Below are positions 16,395 to 25,766 of a DNA stretch of 27,737 nt, piece after piece. The notes below the pieces were generated by a model. That model had not been told where the DNA came from and made no database searches. It saw only the letters and a program-made list of their open reading frames with translations. The position numbers were made by a program, and so were the translations under genes. Each line of letters starts with the position of its first letter. The stretch's first letter is position 1. The stretch covers positions 1-27,737 of the forward strand of contig CAYXVU010000061.1 of the NCBI GenBank assembly GCA_964468725.1, given 5' to 3'. The stretch comes from CAYXVU01 sp964468725 (GTDB lineage Bacteria > Acidobacteriota > Blastocatellia > UBA7656).

Positions 16395-18128
16395 ATGAAA
16401 AGAATGACCGCTGCTTTCCTCTCCATCATTTTGATCGCCATTACCCTTCCCGCTTCGTTGCAGGCGGCTTCGCGTGAGCCGGTTCGTGCGCGACATGGGA
16501 TGGTCGCTTCGACCAGTGAAATCGCCTCCCGCGTCGGCGTCGAGGTGATGAAGCGCGGAGGCAATGCCATTGATGCGGCGGTTGCCGTCGGGTTGGCTCT
16601 CGCCGTAACGTGGCCGTCTGCGGGCAATCTGGGCGGCGGCGGCTTTATGATGATTCGTCGCTCAACCGGCGAAACCGAAGTCATTGATTACCGCGAACGC
16701 GCTCCGCTTGCTGCTCATCGTGACCTATATCTCGATAAAGACGGCAACGTCATCAAAGAGGCTTCAACCATTGGCTATCGGGCGTCAGGTGTGCCGGGAA
16801 CGGTCGCCGGTTTAGCCTTGGCCCTCAAACGACACGGCAACCTCAAATGGGCAGATGTGGTTGAACCCTCCCGCCGACTCGCCGCCGAAGGATTTCCCGT
16901 CAGTTATCATTTGTCTCGGAGCTTACGCGGCGCACGTCGTTTGCTGGAACGATTTCCCGATTCAAATCGCATCTTTCTGCGCGATGGTAAATTCTTTGAG
17001 GAAGGCGAACGTCTCGTGCAACCGGAACTTGCTGCCGTCTTCACCCGCCTGAAGCTCTATGGCGCGCGGGAATTTTATGAAGGTAAAACCGCTCAGATGA
17101 TCGTTACAGACATGCAAGCCAATGGCGGACTCATCACGGCAAAGGATATGAAAGAGTACGAGCCGACGATTCGAAAACCGCTGGTCGGCAACTATCGCAA
17201 CCACGAAATCATCACCATGCCTCCGCCCTCTTCCGGCGGCGCGGCGCTGCTTCAGATGCTCAATATGTTGGAGCATTACGATCTCGCAAAGATGGGATAT
17301 AACTCTTCCGACTCTCTACATGTCATCGTCGAAACCATGCGCAGAGCCTTTGCCGACCGTGCCGAATATCTCGGCGATACCGACTTCGTCAAAGTGCCGA
17401 TTCAAGGCATCATCTCGAAAAAGTATGCCGACGATTTGGTGAAGACGATTGATCTCAATCGCGCGACTCCAAGCGTCAGCGTTCGCGCCGGTAGCCCGAC
17501 CGGCTATGAGCCGCAAGAGACAACGCACTATACCGTCATGGATAGCGAAGGCAACGTCGTGGCTAACACCTATACGCTCAATGGCGGTTACGGTTCGGGG
17601 GTGACGGCGCGCGGTACAGGCATTCTGATGAATAATGAAATGGATGACTTCACATCGAAGCCCGGAGTGCCGAATGCCTATGGCTTATTGCAGAGCGAAA
17701 ACAATGCGATAGCGCCGCGCAAACGCCCGCTTTCAGCCATGACACCGACCATCGTGTTGAAGGATGGCAAGTTCTATTTCACCATTGGGAGTCCCGGCGG
17801 CCCGACGATCATCAACACCGTGTTGCAGGTCATCATCAATGTGATTGACTACGATATGAACATTCAACAGGCGATTGATGCGCCGCGCTTTCATCATCAA
17901 TGGATGCCGGACGAGATTCGCTATGAACCGCTTGGTTTGAATGCCGACACGCGCAAGGAGTTAGAGCGTCGCGGCCATATTTTCCCCAAACGTTCCGGCG
18001 GGTCAGGGACAACCGAAGAGACGGCCAGTTACATCGGTGACGCGCACGGTATTATGCTTGACGCAAAGAGTGGCATGCGGCTCGGCGCTGCCGATTCCCG
18101 TCGCGGTGGCGCAGCCATTGGCTACTAA
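16395..18128 (+). CDS. ggt: Gamma-glutamyltransferase, periplasmic
   Basis: GGT hydrolyses or transfers the gamma-glutamyl group of glutathione and related compounds. The precursor has 577 residues, with a Sec signal peptide MKRMTAAFLSIILIAITLPA and a probable cleavage after LQA (about residue 21). It is an N-terminal nucleophile enzyme that cleaves itself: the small subunit would start at Thr376 in TTHY, the usual nucleophile. NNEMDDF, PLSAMTPT and GSPGGPTI, which line the active site in the family, are all present. AGGAG (16384-16388) lies six bases before ATG 16395 and decides the start over a TTG at 16374. tyrS follows after 32 bases. Confidence 0.96.
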   Translation: MKRMTAAFLSIILIAITLPASLQAASREPVRARHGMVASTSEIASRVGVEVMKRGGNAIDAAVAVGLALAVTWPSAGNLGGGGFMMIRRSTGETEVIDYRERAPLAAHRDLYLDKDGNVIKEASTIGYRASGVPGTVAGLALALKRHGNLKWADVVEPSRRLAAEGFPVSYHLSRSLRGARRLLERFPDSNRIFLRDGKFFEEGERLVQPELAAVFTRLKLYGAREFYEGKTAQMIVTDMQANGGLITAKDMKEYEPTIRKPLVGNYRNHEIITMPPPSSGGAALLQMLNMLEHYDLAKMGYNSSDSLHVIVETMRRAFADRAEYLGDTDFVKVPIQGIISKKYADDLVKTIDLNRATPSVSVRAGSPTGYEPQETTHYTVMDSEGNVVANTYTLNGGYGSGVTARGTGILMNNEMDDFTSKPGVPNAYGLLQSENNAIAPRKRPLSAMTPTIVLKDGKFYFTIGSPGGPTIINTVLQVIINVIDYDMNIQQAIDAPRFHHQWMPDEIRYEPLGLNADTRKELERRGHIFPKRSGGSGTTEETASYIGDAHGIMLDAKSGMRLGAADSRRGGAAIGY

Positions 18129-18160
18129 TCTACGATGTAAAGTGAAAACGTTTAGAGGAT

Positions 18161-19375
18161 ATGGAATTACAGGAACAAATCGCGTACCTAAAAAAAGGAA
18201 CGGTTGATTGCATTCCGGCTGAAGAACTTGTGCGCAAACTCGAACAGGCGGCGAAGACCGGACGCCCTTTGCGAGTGAAAGCCGGATTCGACCCGACCGC
18301 ACCGGACATTCATCTCGGTCACACAGTGTTGATTCGAAAGATGCGCCACTTTCAGCAACTCGGCCATCAAGTCATCTTCCTCATCGGTGATTTCACAGGG
18401 ATGATCGGCGACCCTACGGGGCGGTCAGCGACGCGACCCGCGTTGACCCGCGAACAGATTTTGGAGAATGCCGAAACCTACAAGCAACAAATCTTCAAAC
18501 TGCTTGACCCCGAGAAGACGGAAATTCGATTCAACAACGAATGGTTCGGCAAATTCACCAGCGAAGACTTCATCCGTTTGACCGCAAAAGCGACCGTCGC
18601 ACAGTTGCTCGAACGCGACGATTTCAAGAAGCGGTTCGAGTCGCAAATCCCCATCAGCCTGCATGAGATGATGTATTCGCTGGCTCAAGGCTATGATTCG
18701 GTGGCGCTCAAGGCCGATGTCGAACTCGGTGGAACGGATCAAAAGTTCAACTTGCTGATGGCGCGACAAGTGCAAACGGCCTATGGCGTCACCAATCCAC
18801 AGTTAATCATGACCGTTCCCCTTCTGGAAGGACTGGACGGTGTGCAGAAGATGTCGAAAAGCTATGGCAATTATATCGGCATCACGGAATCGCCACGCGA
18901 AATGTTCGGCAAAGTCATGTCTATCAGTGATGAACTGATGTGGCGTTACTACGAGTTGACGACCGATCTATCACCCGCTGACATCTCGGCATTAAAAGAA
19001 TCCTGTGCGCGGGGTGAACGCAATCCGCGTGATGTAAAAGCCGAGCTCGGGCGCTACATTGTCGCGGATTTCCATACCCTGCAAGCTGGACAAGAGGCGA
19101 GCGATGAGTTTGATCGAATGTTTCGGGAACGCCAGACACCAACGGAGATTCAGACCATCGTGCGGGCAGTCGAAACCGTTCGCCTAACGAAGCTGATGGC
19201 CGCCGAAGGGCTGGCTCCATCGGTTGCCGAAGCACAACGGCTGATACAACAGGGCAGTGTTCGCATCGATCAAGAGCGCATCAGCGACGTAAAGCGGGAG
19301 ATTTCGCCGCAGTCAGGACAAGAGATGCTTTTGCAAGTCGGCAAACGAAAATTTTTGAAGTTGGTCTTCAAATAA
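18161..19375 (+). CDS. tyrS: Tyrosyl-tRNA synthetase
   Basis: This class I synthetase charges tRNA-Tyr. In 404 residues it shows the HIGH-type motif HLGH (51-54) following GFDPTAPDI, the region GDFTGMIGDPTGRS, KMSKS (230-234), and a C-terminal S4-like RNA-binding domain (about 340-404). The pattern fits the second TyrRS type (TyrZ/TyrRS-II-like) rather than the E. coli type. AGAGGA seven to two bases before the ATG supports the start. The gene is probably cotranscribed with ggt. I see no T-box leader in the 32-base gap. Confidence 0.97.
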   Translation: MELQEQIAYLKKGTVDCIPAEELVRKLEQAAKTGRPLRVKAGFDPTAPDIHLGHTVLIRKMRHFQQLGHQVIFLIGDFTGMIGDPTGRSATRPALTREQILENAETYKQQIFKLLDPEKTEIRFNNEWFGKFTSEDFIRLTAKATVAQLLERDDFKKRFESQIPISLHEMMYSLAQGYDSVALKADVELGGTDQKFNLLMARQVQTAYGVTNPQLIMTVPLLEGLDGVQKMSKSYGNYIGITESPREMFGKVMSISDELMWRYYELTTDLSPADISALKESCARGERNPRDVKAELGRYIVADFHTLQAGQEASDEFDRMFRERQTPTEIQTIVRAVETVRLTKLMAAEGLAPSVAEAQRLIQQGSVRIDQERISDVKREISPQSGQEMLLQVGKRKFLKLVFK

Positions 19376-19424
19376 TTTTTTTCGGGTAGCAACGAATGCT
19401 TGGCCGAATTCGTATGAGACGGTG

Positions 19425-20963
19425 ATGCAAAAACAGGTATCTCAATCTACCGAACTCATCGTTCGCGAGGCTGAATTCAGCGCCCTCGCTTCGCCTACCG
19501 AGGGAGCAATATCCATTGAGAAATCCGATCAAGTGTCGCTCCCACAAATCGGCTGGAGAGGCTATTGGCGGTTCTTTCGTGTATTTGCATCCCTGTTACT
19601 CTTTGGCGCTCGCGTCTTTATCAATACGCGGGGATGGTTTGGTCGTAAAAACGTTCCGGTTGCCGAATTGCGCCATCAGGAAGGTGCGTTATTACTGTCG
19701 AAACTGATCGCGCTTGGCCCCGCCTTTATCAAAATCGGTCAGACGCTGGCGACGCGCGCTGATATTCTGCCCGTCGAATACATTCAAGAGCTGTCCAAGC
19801 TGCAAGATCAAGTGCCTCCCTTCCCCACTGAGCGGGCGCGCACCATCATCGAAGAAGAATTACAGGCCAAGATCGAAGACATTTTTCAGCAATTCGATGA
19901 TGCGCCGGTTGCCGCTGCCAGCCTCGGTCAGGTCTATCGCGCAATCCTGAAGACCGGCCAAACCGTAGCCGTCAAAGTGCAACGCCCCGACATCGAACAG
20001 GTCATCGAATCCGACATCGCCGTTTTGCGCCGCATCGCCGCCCGCCTTGATCGTTACCCGAATCTGATTCGCGGCGTTGATTGGCAAGGGACGCTCAATG
20101 AATTTCACGCAACGATCTTTGAAGAGGTTGACTATTCGGCGGAGATTCGCAACGCCGAGACGTTTCGCAAACACTTTGCCGAGTGGCGCGAAGTATACGT
20201 GCCGCGGATTCATGAAGTGTTTTCGACGCGCCGGTTGATCGTCATGGAATTTATCGAGGGCGTCAAAGTCAACGATAAAGAGGCGATACTCGCAGCCGGT
20301 CATGACCCGCAAGAAGTCATCAAGTTGCTGTCACGCACCTACCTCAAACAGTTGCTCGAAGATGGTTTTTTTCATGCCGACCCGCATCCGGGCAATTTGC
20401 GATTGATGGCCGATGGTCGGCTCGCCTTCTTTGATTTCGGCATGGTGGGTCGGGTTTCGATGGAGATGCAATCGAAGCTCATCAGCGCCTTCTTTCACGT
20501 AGTCGAGCGCGATGTCGAAGGATTGGTCAACGATATGGTTCGGCTCGGCTTCATCGAGCTTTCGCCGGAGGATGAAGAGAAGTTCAAACCGATCATTAAA
20601 AACATCTTTGATCGCTATCTGAGCCTGAAACTCGGCGAAGTGAACTTCAAAGAGTTGACCTTTGATTTAGCCCATGTGATTTATGAATTTCCGTTCCGCA
20701 TCCCCGCCAGTTTCACTTACATCGTCCGCGCCATTATGACGCTCGAAGGCATCGGCACACAGATTGATCCCGATTTCAATTTCTTTCAAATCGCGCGCCC
20801 CTATGCGAAACGCTTCATGTTTCGCCGCGAAGGGCGGTATCTGCGCGAATTGCTCTTCAACCAATTTGTTAAGGGTGAGACCGGCAACATTGAGTGGGGA
20901 AAGGTTTGGAAACTCGCCAAGATGGCGATCAAGTATTACTGGCGCGGTGAAGACAAATTGTAA
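19425..20963 (+). CDS. AarF/UbiB (ABC1) atypical kinase family protein
   Basis: An atypical kinase-like protein of 512 residues. Family members (UbiB, Coq8) support quinone synthesis and lipid handling. Diagnostic motifs are the KxGQ motif (K103-I-G-Q106), the Ala-rich nucleotide loop AAASLGQ (about 163-169), VAVKVQRP, HADPHPGN with His317, and the DFG-like DFGMVG with Asp337. The C-terminal pair of membrane helices typical of proteobacterial UbiB is not evident. The upstream 50 residues are polar and then hydrophobic (FFRVFASLLLFGARVF). GTG 19422 immediately precedes ATG 19425; ATG was chosen. Whether this organism's quinone is ubiquinone cannot be told here, so no symbol is given. Confidence 0.93.
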   Translation: MQKQVSQSTELIVREAEFSALASPTEGAISIEKSDQVSLPQIGWRGYWRFFRVFASLLLFGARVFINTRGWFGRKNVPVAELRHQEGALLLSKLIALGPAFIKIGQTLATRADILPVEYIQELSKLQDQVPPFPTERARTIIEEELQAKIEDIFQQFDDAPVAAASLGQVYRAILKTGQTVAVKVQRPDIEQVIESDIAVLRRIAARLDRYPNLIRGVDWQGTLNEFHATIFEEVDYSAEIRNAETFRKHFAEWREVYVPRIHEVFSTRRLIVMEFIEGVKVNDKEAILAAGHDPQEVIKLLSRTYLKQLLEDGFFHADPHPGNLRLMADGRLAFFDFGMVGRVSMEMQSKLISAFFHVVERDVEGLVNDMVRLGFIELSPEDEEKFKPIIKNIFDRYLSLKLGEVNFKELTFDLAHVIYEFPFRIPASFTYIVRAIMTLEGIGTQIDPDFNFFQIARPYAKRFMFRREGRYLRELLFNQFVKGETGNIEWGKVWKLAKMAIKYYWRGEDKL

Positions 20964-20982
20964 CTTATGATGGTGAGCCACA

Positions 20983-21444
20983 ATGACTAAGACATTTCGT
21001 GTAACAGTAGAAAAAGACCCCAATAGTCAAACTACCAGTATCGTCCTCCCTTTTGACGTAGAGAAGGTCTTCGGCTCACGGGCTCGCGTGCCGGTGAGGT
21101 TCTCCATCAAGGGCTATGAATCGCGCAGTTCGATCTTTCCAATGGGCGAAGGTAAACACTACATGGTCATCAACAAGACCGTTCGCACTGCTACTGGAAT
21201 CAAAGGCGGTGACATCGTTACGATTACGATGGAACGCGACACCGAACCGCGCGTCGTTGATTTGCCAAAAGATTTTGCCAAAGCATTACGCGCCAACCCT
21301 GCGGCCAAGTCGGCATGGAAAAAACTGAGTTACTCGCATCAGCGCGAATATGTCGAAGCGATTGAAGAGGCAAAGAAACCGGAGACTCGCTTGCGGCGAA
21401 TCGAAAAAGCACTAACTCAGTTATCCGCATCGCCGATGAAGTAG
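20983..21444 (+). CDS. DUF1905 + YdeI/OmdA-like domain protein
   Basis: A small cytosolic protein of 153 residues. The N-terminal part (about 4-90), with VRFSIKGYESRSSIFPMG and a GGDIVTI segment, matches the DUF1905 beta-barrel pattern. The C-terminal helical part (about 95-150), with LPKDFAKALRANPAAKSAW and SHQREYVEAIEEAKKPETR, matches the YdeI/OmdA 'bacteriocin-protection' pattern. Other fusions of these two domains exist in the family; function is not established, and the name comes from one OmdA study. It begins 19 bases after the AarF/UbiB-like gene, suggesting cotranscription. The family assignment is by motif recognition only. Confidence 0.85.
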   Translation: MTKTFRVTVEKDPNSQTTSIVLPFDVEKVFGSRARVPVRFSIKGYESRSSIFPMGEGKHYMVINKTVRTATGIKGGDIVTITMERDTEPRVVDLPKDFAKALRANPAAKSAWKKLSYSHQREYVEAIEEAKKPETRLRRIEKALTQLSASPMK

Positions 21445-21489
21445 CGCGGTACTTGCACCGTTACCCAAACCATTTATGAGGTTGCGGCA

Positions 21490-22875
21490 ATGAAACTGTC
21501 GGCAGTCACCTTCATACTATTTCCATTCTTGATCTTTTGCCTATGCGTAGAGACAACAGCAAGCTCTTGCGAATACGTACAGCCTTGTCAGGCTTACGGC
21601 CCTTCCGACTTCATCTTCATCGGTCGTGCAATTGACGGAACAGAAAAGTTAGACGTGGTGGAATGGAGGGGGAGGCCAGTGAATCAGATTACGGGCACCG
21701 TCCGCTTCGAGGTCGAAAAGGTTTTCAAAGGAACTGCCAACAGGTCTGTCAAAATTGAGATGAGCAAGAGTCTCTGCATACCCGCAACTTTACTTCAGGG
21801 TGAGGTCTATCTGATTTATACATATGTGGGAAATAAGTTTTCCAAGGGCAAAAGATTTCAAAGCGGGCGAATCGCACTACTCGAAAATGCGCAGGAAGAC
21901 CTCGATTTCCTCAGTTCTCTTCCTCCTGCGGGTACGGGCGGGACGCTGCATGGGCGCGTGTTTCTCCGAGATAGAATAGACCAGACACCATTACTTAAAG
22001 GGATGACAATCCTTGCAGAAACCGAACAGCATGATGTCTTCTGTGCAACGGTTACTGAAGCAGGTAGCTATAAGTTTGTCGGACTCAAACCGGGAAAGTA
22101 TAAAGTAAAGCCTCTTTGGCCAGATCATTTTATCGAGCCTTATCCCGATCCAACCAAGGTCACCCTCTATGACCAAGGTTGTGCGGAAAAAGATTTTTCC
22201 GCTCAGATTGGCGGGCGGCTGCGTGGGCGCGTGCTTGATAGTCGCGGCGTCTCTGCGCCCGTTTCACCGACTTTAGAATTGGCGGATGACAAAGACACCC
22301 AAATCAAGGGCGATTATCTGGAAGACGGCTCCTACGAAATTGCCGCAATCCCGCCCGGTCGCTATCGGTTACTGCTTACGTTTAGCCATGAGGAAAAAGA
22401 AGATTGCCTCTTCTATCCCGGGGTGAGCGAGCGGCAACAGGCAGCGATCATCGAAATCGGATTGGGAGAAAAGCTTTCAGGTTATGATCTTTGGCTTCCG
22501 TCCGATTTCGAAGTGGTCAAAATCACAGGCTACATTCGTATGCCTAAGGGCAAGCCGCCCGGAAAGGCGCGCATTCGATTGTCACTAGAGTCGGATAGGA
22601 AACAAGCGATGGGAGCCGATGTTTCTCTTGAAACCATCCTTGAGGGAGATGGTCAATTTTCATTCGTTGCCTTCAAAGGAGGGCGATACAAATTACAAGC
22701 GCGGGAACATTCAGTCGTACCCATTCAACAACGGCGCTTTCCTTTGACCTTTGAGCGAGTGCTCACCCTCACTCACGATATAGAAGAATTAGAAGTGATG
22801 TTGACTGAGCCGCCGGGTACGCCAAAACTATTTCAGAATCAGAATCAGCCGGTTAAGACCGCAGCAAAGCGATAA
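21490..22875 (+). CDS. Secreted protein: TIMP/NTR-like domain plus carboxypeptidase-regulatory-like repeats
   Basis: A 461-residue exported protein. The N-terminus has a Lys, a hydrophobic core, and a probable signal cleavage before Cys27 (TASS-C); a lipoprotein is possible but the lipobox is poor. Residues about 27-145 look like a TIMP/NTR-type fold: mature Cys near the start, FIFIGRAI, VRFEVEKVFKG, and GEVYLIYTYVG. Three beta-sandwich modules follow at about 150-215, 238-300 and 340-410, each with a GSY/GQF-x-F/I ... G-x-Y turn as in carboxypeptidase-regulatory-like domains. The C-terminus is polar. No catalytic residues are seen. It is the last plus-strand gene, convergent with trpA across 20 bases. 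Function unknown. Confidence 0.8.
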   Translation: MKLSAVTFILFPFLIFCLCVETTASSCEYVQPCQAYGPSDFIFIGRAIDGTEKLDVVEWRGRPVNQITGTVRFEVEKVFKGTANRSVKIEMSKSLCIPATLLQGEVYLIYTYVGNKFSKGKRFQSGRIALLENAQEDLDFLSSLPPAGTGGTLHGRVFLRDRIDQTPLLKGMTILAETEQHDVFCATVTEAGSYKFVGLKPGKYKVKPLWPDHFIEPYPDPTKVTLYDQGCAEKDFSAQIGGRLRGRVLDSRGVSAPVSPTLELADDKDTQIKGDYLEDGSYEIAAIPPGRYRLLLTFSHEEKEDCLFYPGVSERQQAAIIEIGLGEKLSGYDLWLPSDFEVVKITGYIRMPKGKPPGKARIRLSLESDRKQAMGADVSLETILEGDGQFSFVAFKGGRYKLQAREHSVVPIQQRRFPLTFERVLTLTHDIEELEVMLTEPPGTPKLFQNQNQPVKTAAKR

Positions 22876-22895
22876 CCCGATCATCCGAGTTGGCT

Positions 22896-23684
22896 CTATT
22901 GTGCGGAGAGCCGCTGCGTCAATTCGCGTACGCGCGCCAGCAAAACGGAAGGGTCAGCCGTTGCTTCAATCTCTGCGACGATGCGGCTACCGACGACGGC
23001 AGCATCGGCGTGCTGCCAGACATCTCTAACATGATCGGGCGTTGACACTCCGAAGCCTACGGCAATCGGCAAATTCGTGAAACGCCGCACGCGCTGCGCT
23101 AATTCAGCCGCCGCTGCCGAAAGACTCTGCTGCACGCCGGTTACTCCTGTGCGTGATACAGCATAGACAAATCCCGAACTCGATTTCGCAATCAATTGCA
23201 TCCGTTCATCCGTACTCGTTGGCGCAACTAAAAAAACGGTTTCGATGTTCGATGCGCGCATCTGCGCGATGAATTCGCCAGCCTCTTCGGGCACAAGATC
23301 AACGACCAACACCCCGTCTACACCCGCAGCCTTCAGTTTTTCGCCAATCTCTGCAAATCCAAGCGCAAGCAGCGGATTGAGGTAGCTGAAGATAACAATC
23401 GGCACCTCGCTCTGTTGACGGACGCAGCGTACAACTTCGAGGCAGTCGTGTATGGTTGTGCCGTGTTGTAATGAACGCTCGGAGGCACGTTGAATGACCG
23501 GGCCATCGGCCATCGGATCAGAAAAGGGTACGCCGAGTTCGATGATGTCTGCGCCGCTTCTTTCCAGCTCTTGAATCAAGGCGACGGTCGTATCTAGATC
23601 GGGGTCGCCAGCCGTTATGTATGGGATGAAGACTTTTCGCCCGGCATCGGCTAATCGCTTGAAGGTATCAGGTATTCTGGTCAT
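22896..23684 (-). CDS. trpA: Tryptophan synthase alpha chain
   Basis: TrpA cleaves indole-3-glycerol phosphate to indole and glyceraldehyde 3-phosphate and channels indole to TrpB. The 262 residues align well with the family: catalytic Glu49 (IIELGVPFSDP) and Asp60 (MADGP) fall at the same numbers as in the enteric enzyme, and PYITAGDP, VSRTGVTG and VGFGVST are present. The phosphate-binding region VVGSRIV is at the C-terminal side. It is the last gene of the trpGCFBA group, 94 bases after trpB. That gap is longer than elsewhere in the cluster but shows no clear terminator or promoter. Confidence 0.98.
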   Translation of the reverse strand: MTRIPDTFKRLADAGRKVFIPYITAGDPDLDTTVALIQELERSGADIIELGVPFSDPMADGPVIQRASERSLQHGTTIHDCLEVVRCVRQQSEVPIVIFSYLNPLLALGFAEIGEKLKAAGVDGVLVVDLVPEEAGEFIAQMRASNIETVFLVAPTSTDERMQLIAKSSSGFVYAVSRTGVTGVQQSLSAAAAELAQRVRRFTNLPIAVGFGVSTPDHVRDVWQHADAAVVGSRIVAEIEATADPSVLLARVRELTQRLSAQ

Positions 23685-23778
23685 GCCTTAGCTTACTCAA
23701 TAATGTATTTTCTAGGGCGAGCCCGGCGAATCTTTGGGAATCAATCCTGCGCGCCTTTTAACTAATCGCAGTGCCTCT

Positions 23779-25011
23779 CTATTTACTCTCTGACAGTGTG
23801 CCGATTGCTATGGATTCGGCAACCGTGTTGACATCCTTATCGCCGCGCCCCGACAGATTGACGATGACACTTTGCTCGCGGCTCATCTTCGAAACTACTT
23901 TCATCGTCTCGGCAATCGCGTGGGCGCTTTCCAGCGCCGGAATCAGCCCTTCCAACTGCGAAAGTAATTGGAACGCTGCCAACGTTTCATCATCCGAAAC
24001 CGACGAGTAAGCGATTCTCCCCGTGTCATGCAGATAAGCGTGTTCGGGGCCTATAGCCGAATAATCGAGTCCGGCAGAGATCGAATGCGTCGTGGAAATT
24101 TGTCCAAATTCATCTTGAAGAATGTAGCTGCGCGTGCCCTGCAATACGCCCGGCTTGCCGCCATTGAATCGCGCAGCGTGTTGACCAAGCGTATCACCAT
24201 GACCGCCCGCTTCAACCCCCAGCATCTTCACTTCCGCGTCTTGCAGAAACTCATAGAACAAGCCAATGGCGTTACTACCGCCGCCGACGCAAGCAATCAG
24301 TAAGTCCGGCAGACGATTTTCGGCTTCCAACATTTGCGCCCGCGCTTCGCGTCCGATGATCGCTTGAAAATCGCGCACCATCATCGGGTAAGGGTGCGGC
24401 CCCAATGCCGAACCAAGCAAGTAATAGGTATCCTTTACATTAGTCACCCAATCACGCAACGCCTCATTGATTGCATCTTTCAACGTTTTGCTGCCCGCTT
24501 CAACGCCGACGACTTCCGCGCCAAGCAAGCGCATGCGAAAGACATTCAGGGCTTGCCTCCGCATGTCTTCTGTGCCCATGTAGACGATGCAACGTAATCC
24601 CATCAGCGCGCAGACGGTTGCCGTCGCCACGCCATGCTGCCCGGCTCCAGTTTCGGCAATGATGCGGGTTTTACCCATACGCCGCGCCAGTAAGACTTGC
24701 CCGATGGCATTGTTGATCTTATGCGCGCCTGTGTGGCAGAGGTCTTCGCGTTTCAGATAGACGCGCGCGCCCCCTAAATGTTCGGTCAATCTCTTGGCAA
24801 AGAAGAGAGGCGTCGGTCGCCCGACATAATGTTTCAATAAGGCAGCAAATTCGCTGATAAAATTTGGGTCGCGGCGCGCATCTTCATAGGCCGCCGTCAA
24901 TTCGGCAAGCGGCTGCATCAACGTCTCCGGCACAAAGCGACCGCCGTAATCCCCGAAATGCCCCTTCGCATCTGGCAGGTCGTATGCTGTCATTTTTTTT
25001 GTTTGATTCAT
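23779..25011 (-). CDS. trpB: Tryptophan synthase beta chain
   Basis: The PLP enzyme joins indole and serine to make tryptophan, in an alpha2-beta2 complex with TrpA. The 410 residues contain GDYGGRFVPETL near the N-terminus, KREDLCHTGAHKIN with the PLP lysine Lys98, ETGAGQHGVA, and the phosphate-binding GGGSNAIG. This is the standard TrpB1 type, which pairs with TrpA. The start is seven bases after the trpF stop, so expression is likely coupled. No Shine-Dalgarno match is strong at this start. Confidence 0.98.
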   Translation of the reverse strand: MNQTKKMTAYDLPDAKGHFGDYGGRFVPETLMQPLAELTAAYEDARRDPNFISEFAALLKHYVGRPTPLFFAKRLTEHLGGARVYLKREDLCHTGAHKINNAIGQVLLARRMGKTRIIAETGAGQHGVATATVCALMGLRCIVYMGTEDMRRQALNVFRMRLLGAEVVGVEAGSKTLKDAINEALRDWVTNVKDTYYLLGSALGPHPYPMMVRDFQAIIGREARAQMLEAENRLPDLLIACVGGGSNAIGLFYEFLQDAEVKMLGVEAGGHGDTLGQHAARFNGGKPGVLQGTRSYILQDEFGQISTTHSISAGLDYSAIGPEHAYLHDTGRIAYSSVSDDETLAAFQLLSQLEGLIPALESAHAIAETMKVVSKMSREQSVIVNLSGRGDKDVNTVAESIAIGTLSESK

Positions 25012-25018
25012 AAGCTTT

Positions 25019-25669
25019 TCAAGGTTCAGTTTCGCAATTTACTCGTTGCACTGTCTCTAAGAATGTCCGTAGCTTGTCAAAGTCTTTGCGTCCGGGTTCG
25101 CTCTCCACACCGCTGCACACGTCAACGGCCATCGGTCTGACTTGCCGGATTGCATCTCCAACATTTTCAATCGTCAACCCGCCTGCCAATATCAGTGGCG
25201 CAATCTCTTTGACCGCAGTCGCAATTTGCCAGTCAAATCGGTGACCGGTTCCACCATAGGTTCCGGCTACGTTAGCATCGAGCAAGACGGCTTGCACAGG
25301 ATACTTGGCGACGCTCTGCGGGTCAAAATGTTCGCCAACGCGAAAAGCTTTGATGAGTTTCAAATCTGCAAGCGCGAAGCAATCCTGCGGTGATTCGTCC
25401 CCATGCAGTTGAATCGCATCAAGGCGCGTGAAGGCAGCAATCTCCTTTATCATTTCACCGGACTCGTTGACAAAGACGCCCACTGTAGAAATCAGCGGAG
25501 GCAGAGAGAGAACGATCTCGCGGGCTGTTTGCGGCTCGATGTAGCGCGCGCTTCGCGGCCAAAAGTTGAAGCCGAGCGCATCAGCTCCTCCTTCAATCGC
25601 GGCTTGCGCTTCTTTGAGGGTGCGAACACCGCAAATTTTCACCTTCACTCGATTCATGACGCCAGCCAT
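25019..25669 (-). CDS. trpF: Phosphoribosylanthranilate isomerase
   Basis: TrpF isomerises phosphoribosylanthranilate to CdRP, the third step of the pathway from anthranilate. The TIM-barrel protein has 216 residues with KICGVRT at the N-terminus and the catalytic Cys13 and Asp131 (VLLDANVAGTYGGTG), numbering from ATG 25669. ATG 25657 (MNRVKVKIC) is equally possible and would give 212 residues. Neither has a good ribosome site. The open frame extends upstream to 25954 into trpC, but that portion is not TrpF-like. It lies 97 bases after trpC and seven before trpB. Confidence 0.95.
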   Translation of the reverse strand: MAGVMNRVKVKICGVRTLKEAQAAIEGGADALGFNFWPRSARYIEPQTAREIVLSLPPLISTVGVFVNESGEMIKEIAAFTRLDAIQLHGDESPQDCFALADLKLIKAFRVGEHFDPQSVAKYPVQAVLLDANVAGTYGGTGHRFDWQIATAVKEIAPLILAGGLTIENVGDAIRQVRPMAVDVCSGVESEPGRKDFDKLRTFLETVQRVNCETEP

Positions 25670-25766
25670 TTTTGATCTTATACGGGCAGCTGCCTCGACT
25701 GCTCTCTGATCTGTTCCTACGTTCTCGGAGGTGAACTGGTTTTCGGTCACAACCGATTGCCTATGA

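Noticed and set aside
19392..19413. 6-bp inverted repeat ACGAAT/ATTCGT before the AarF/UbiB-like gene
   Set aside because: Short, with no promoter elements around it; expected by chance at this length.
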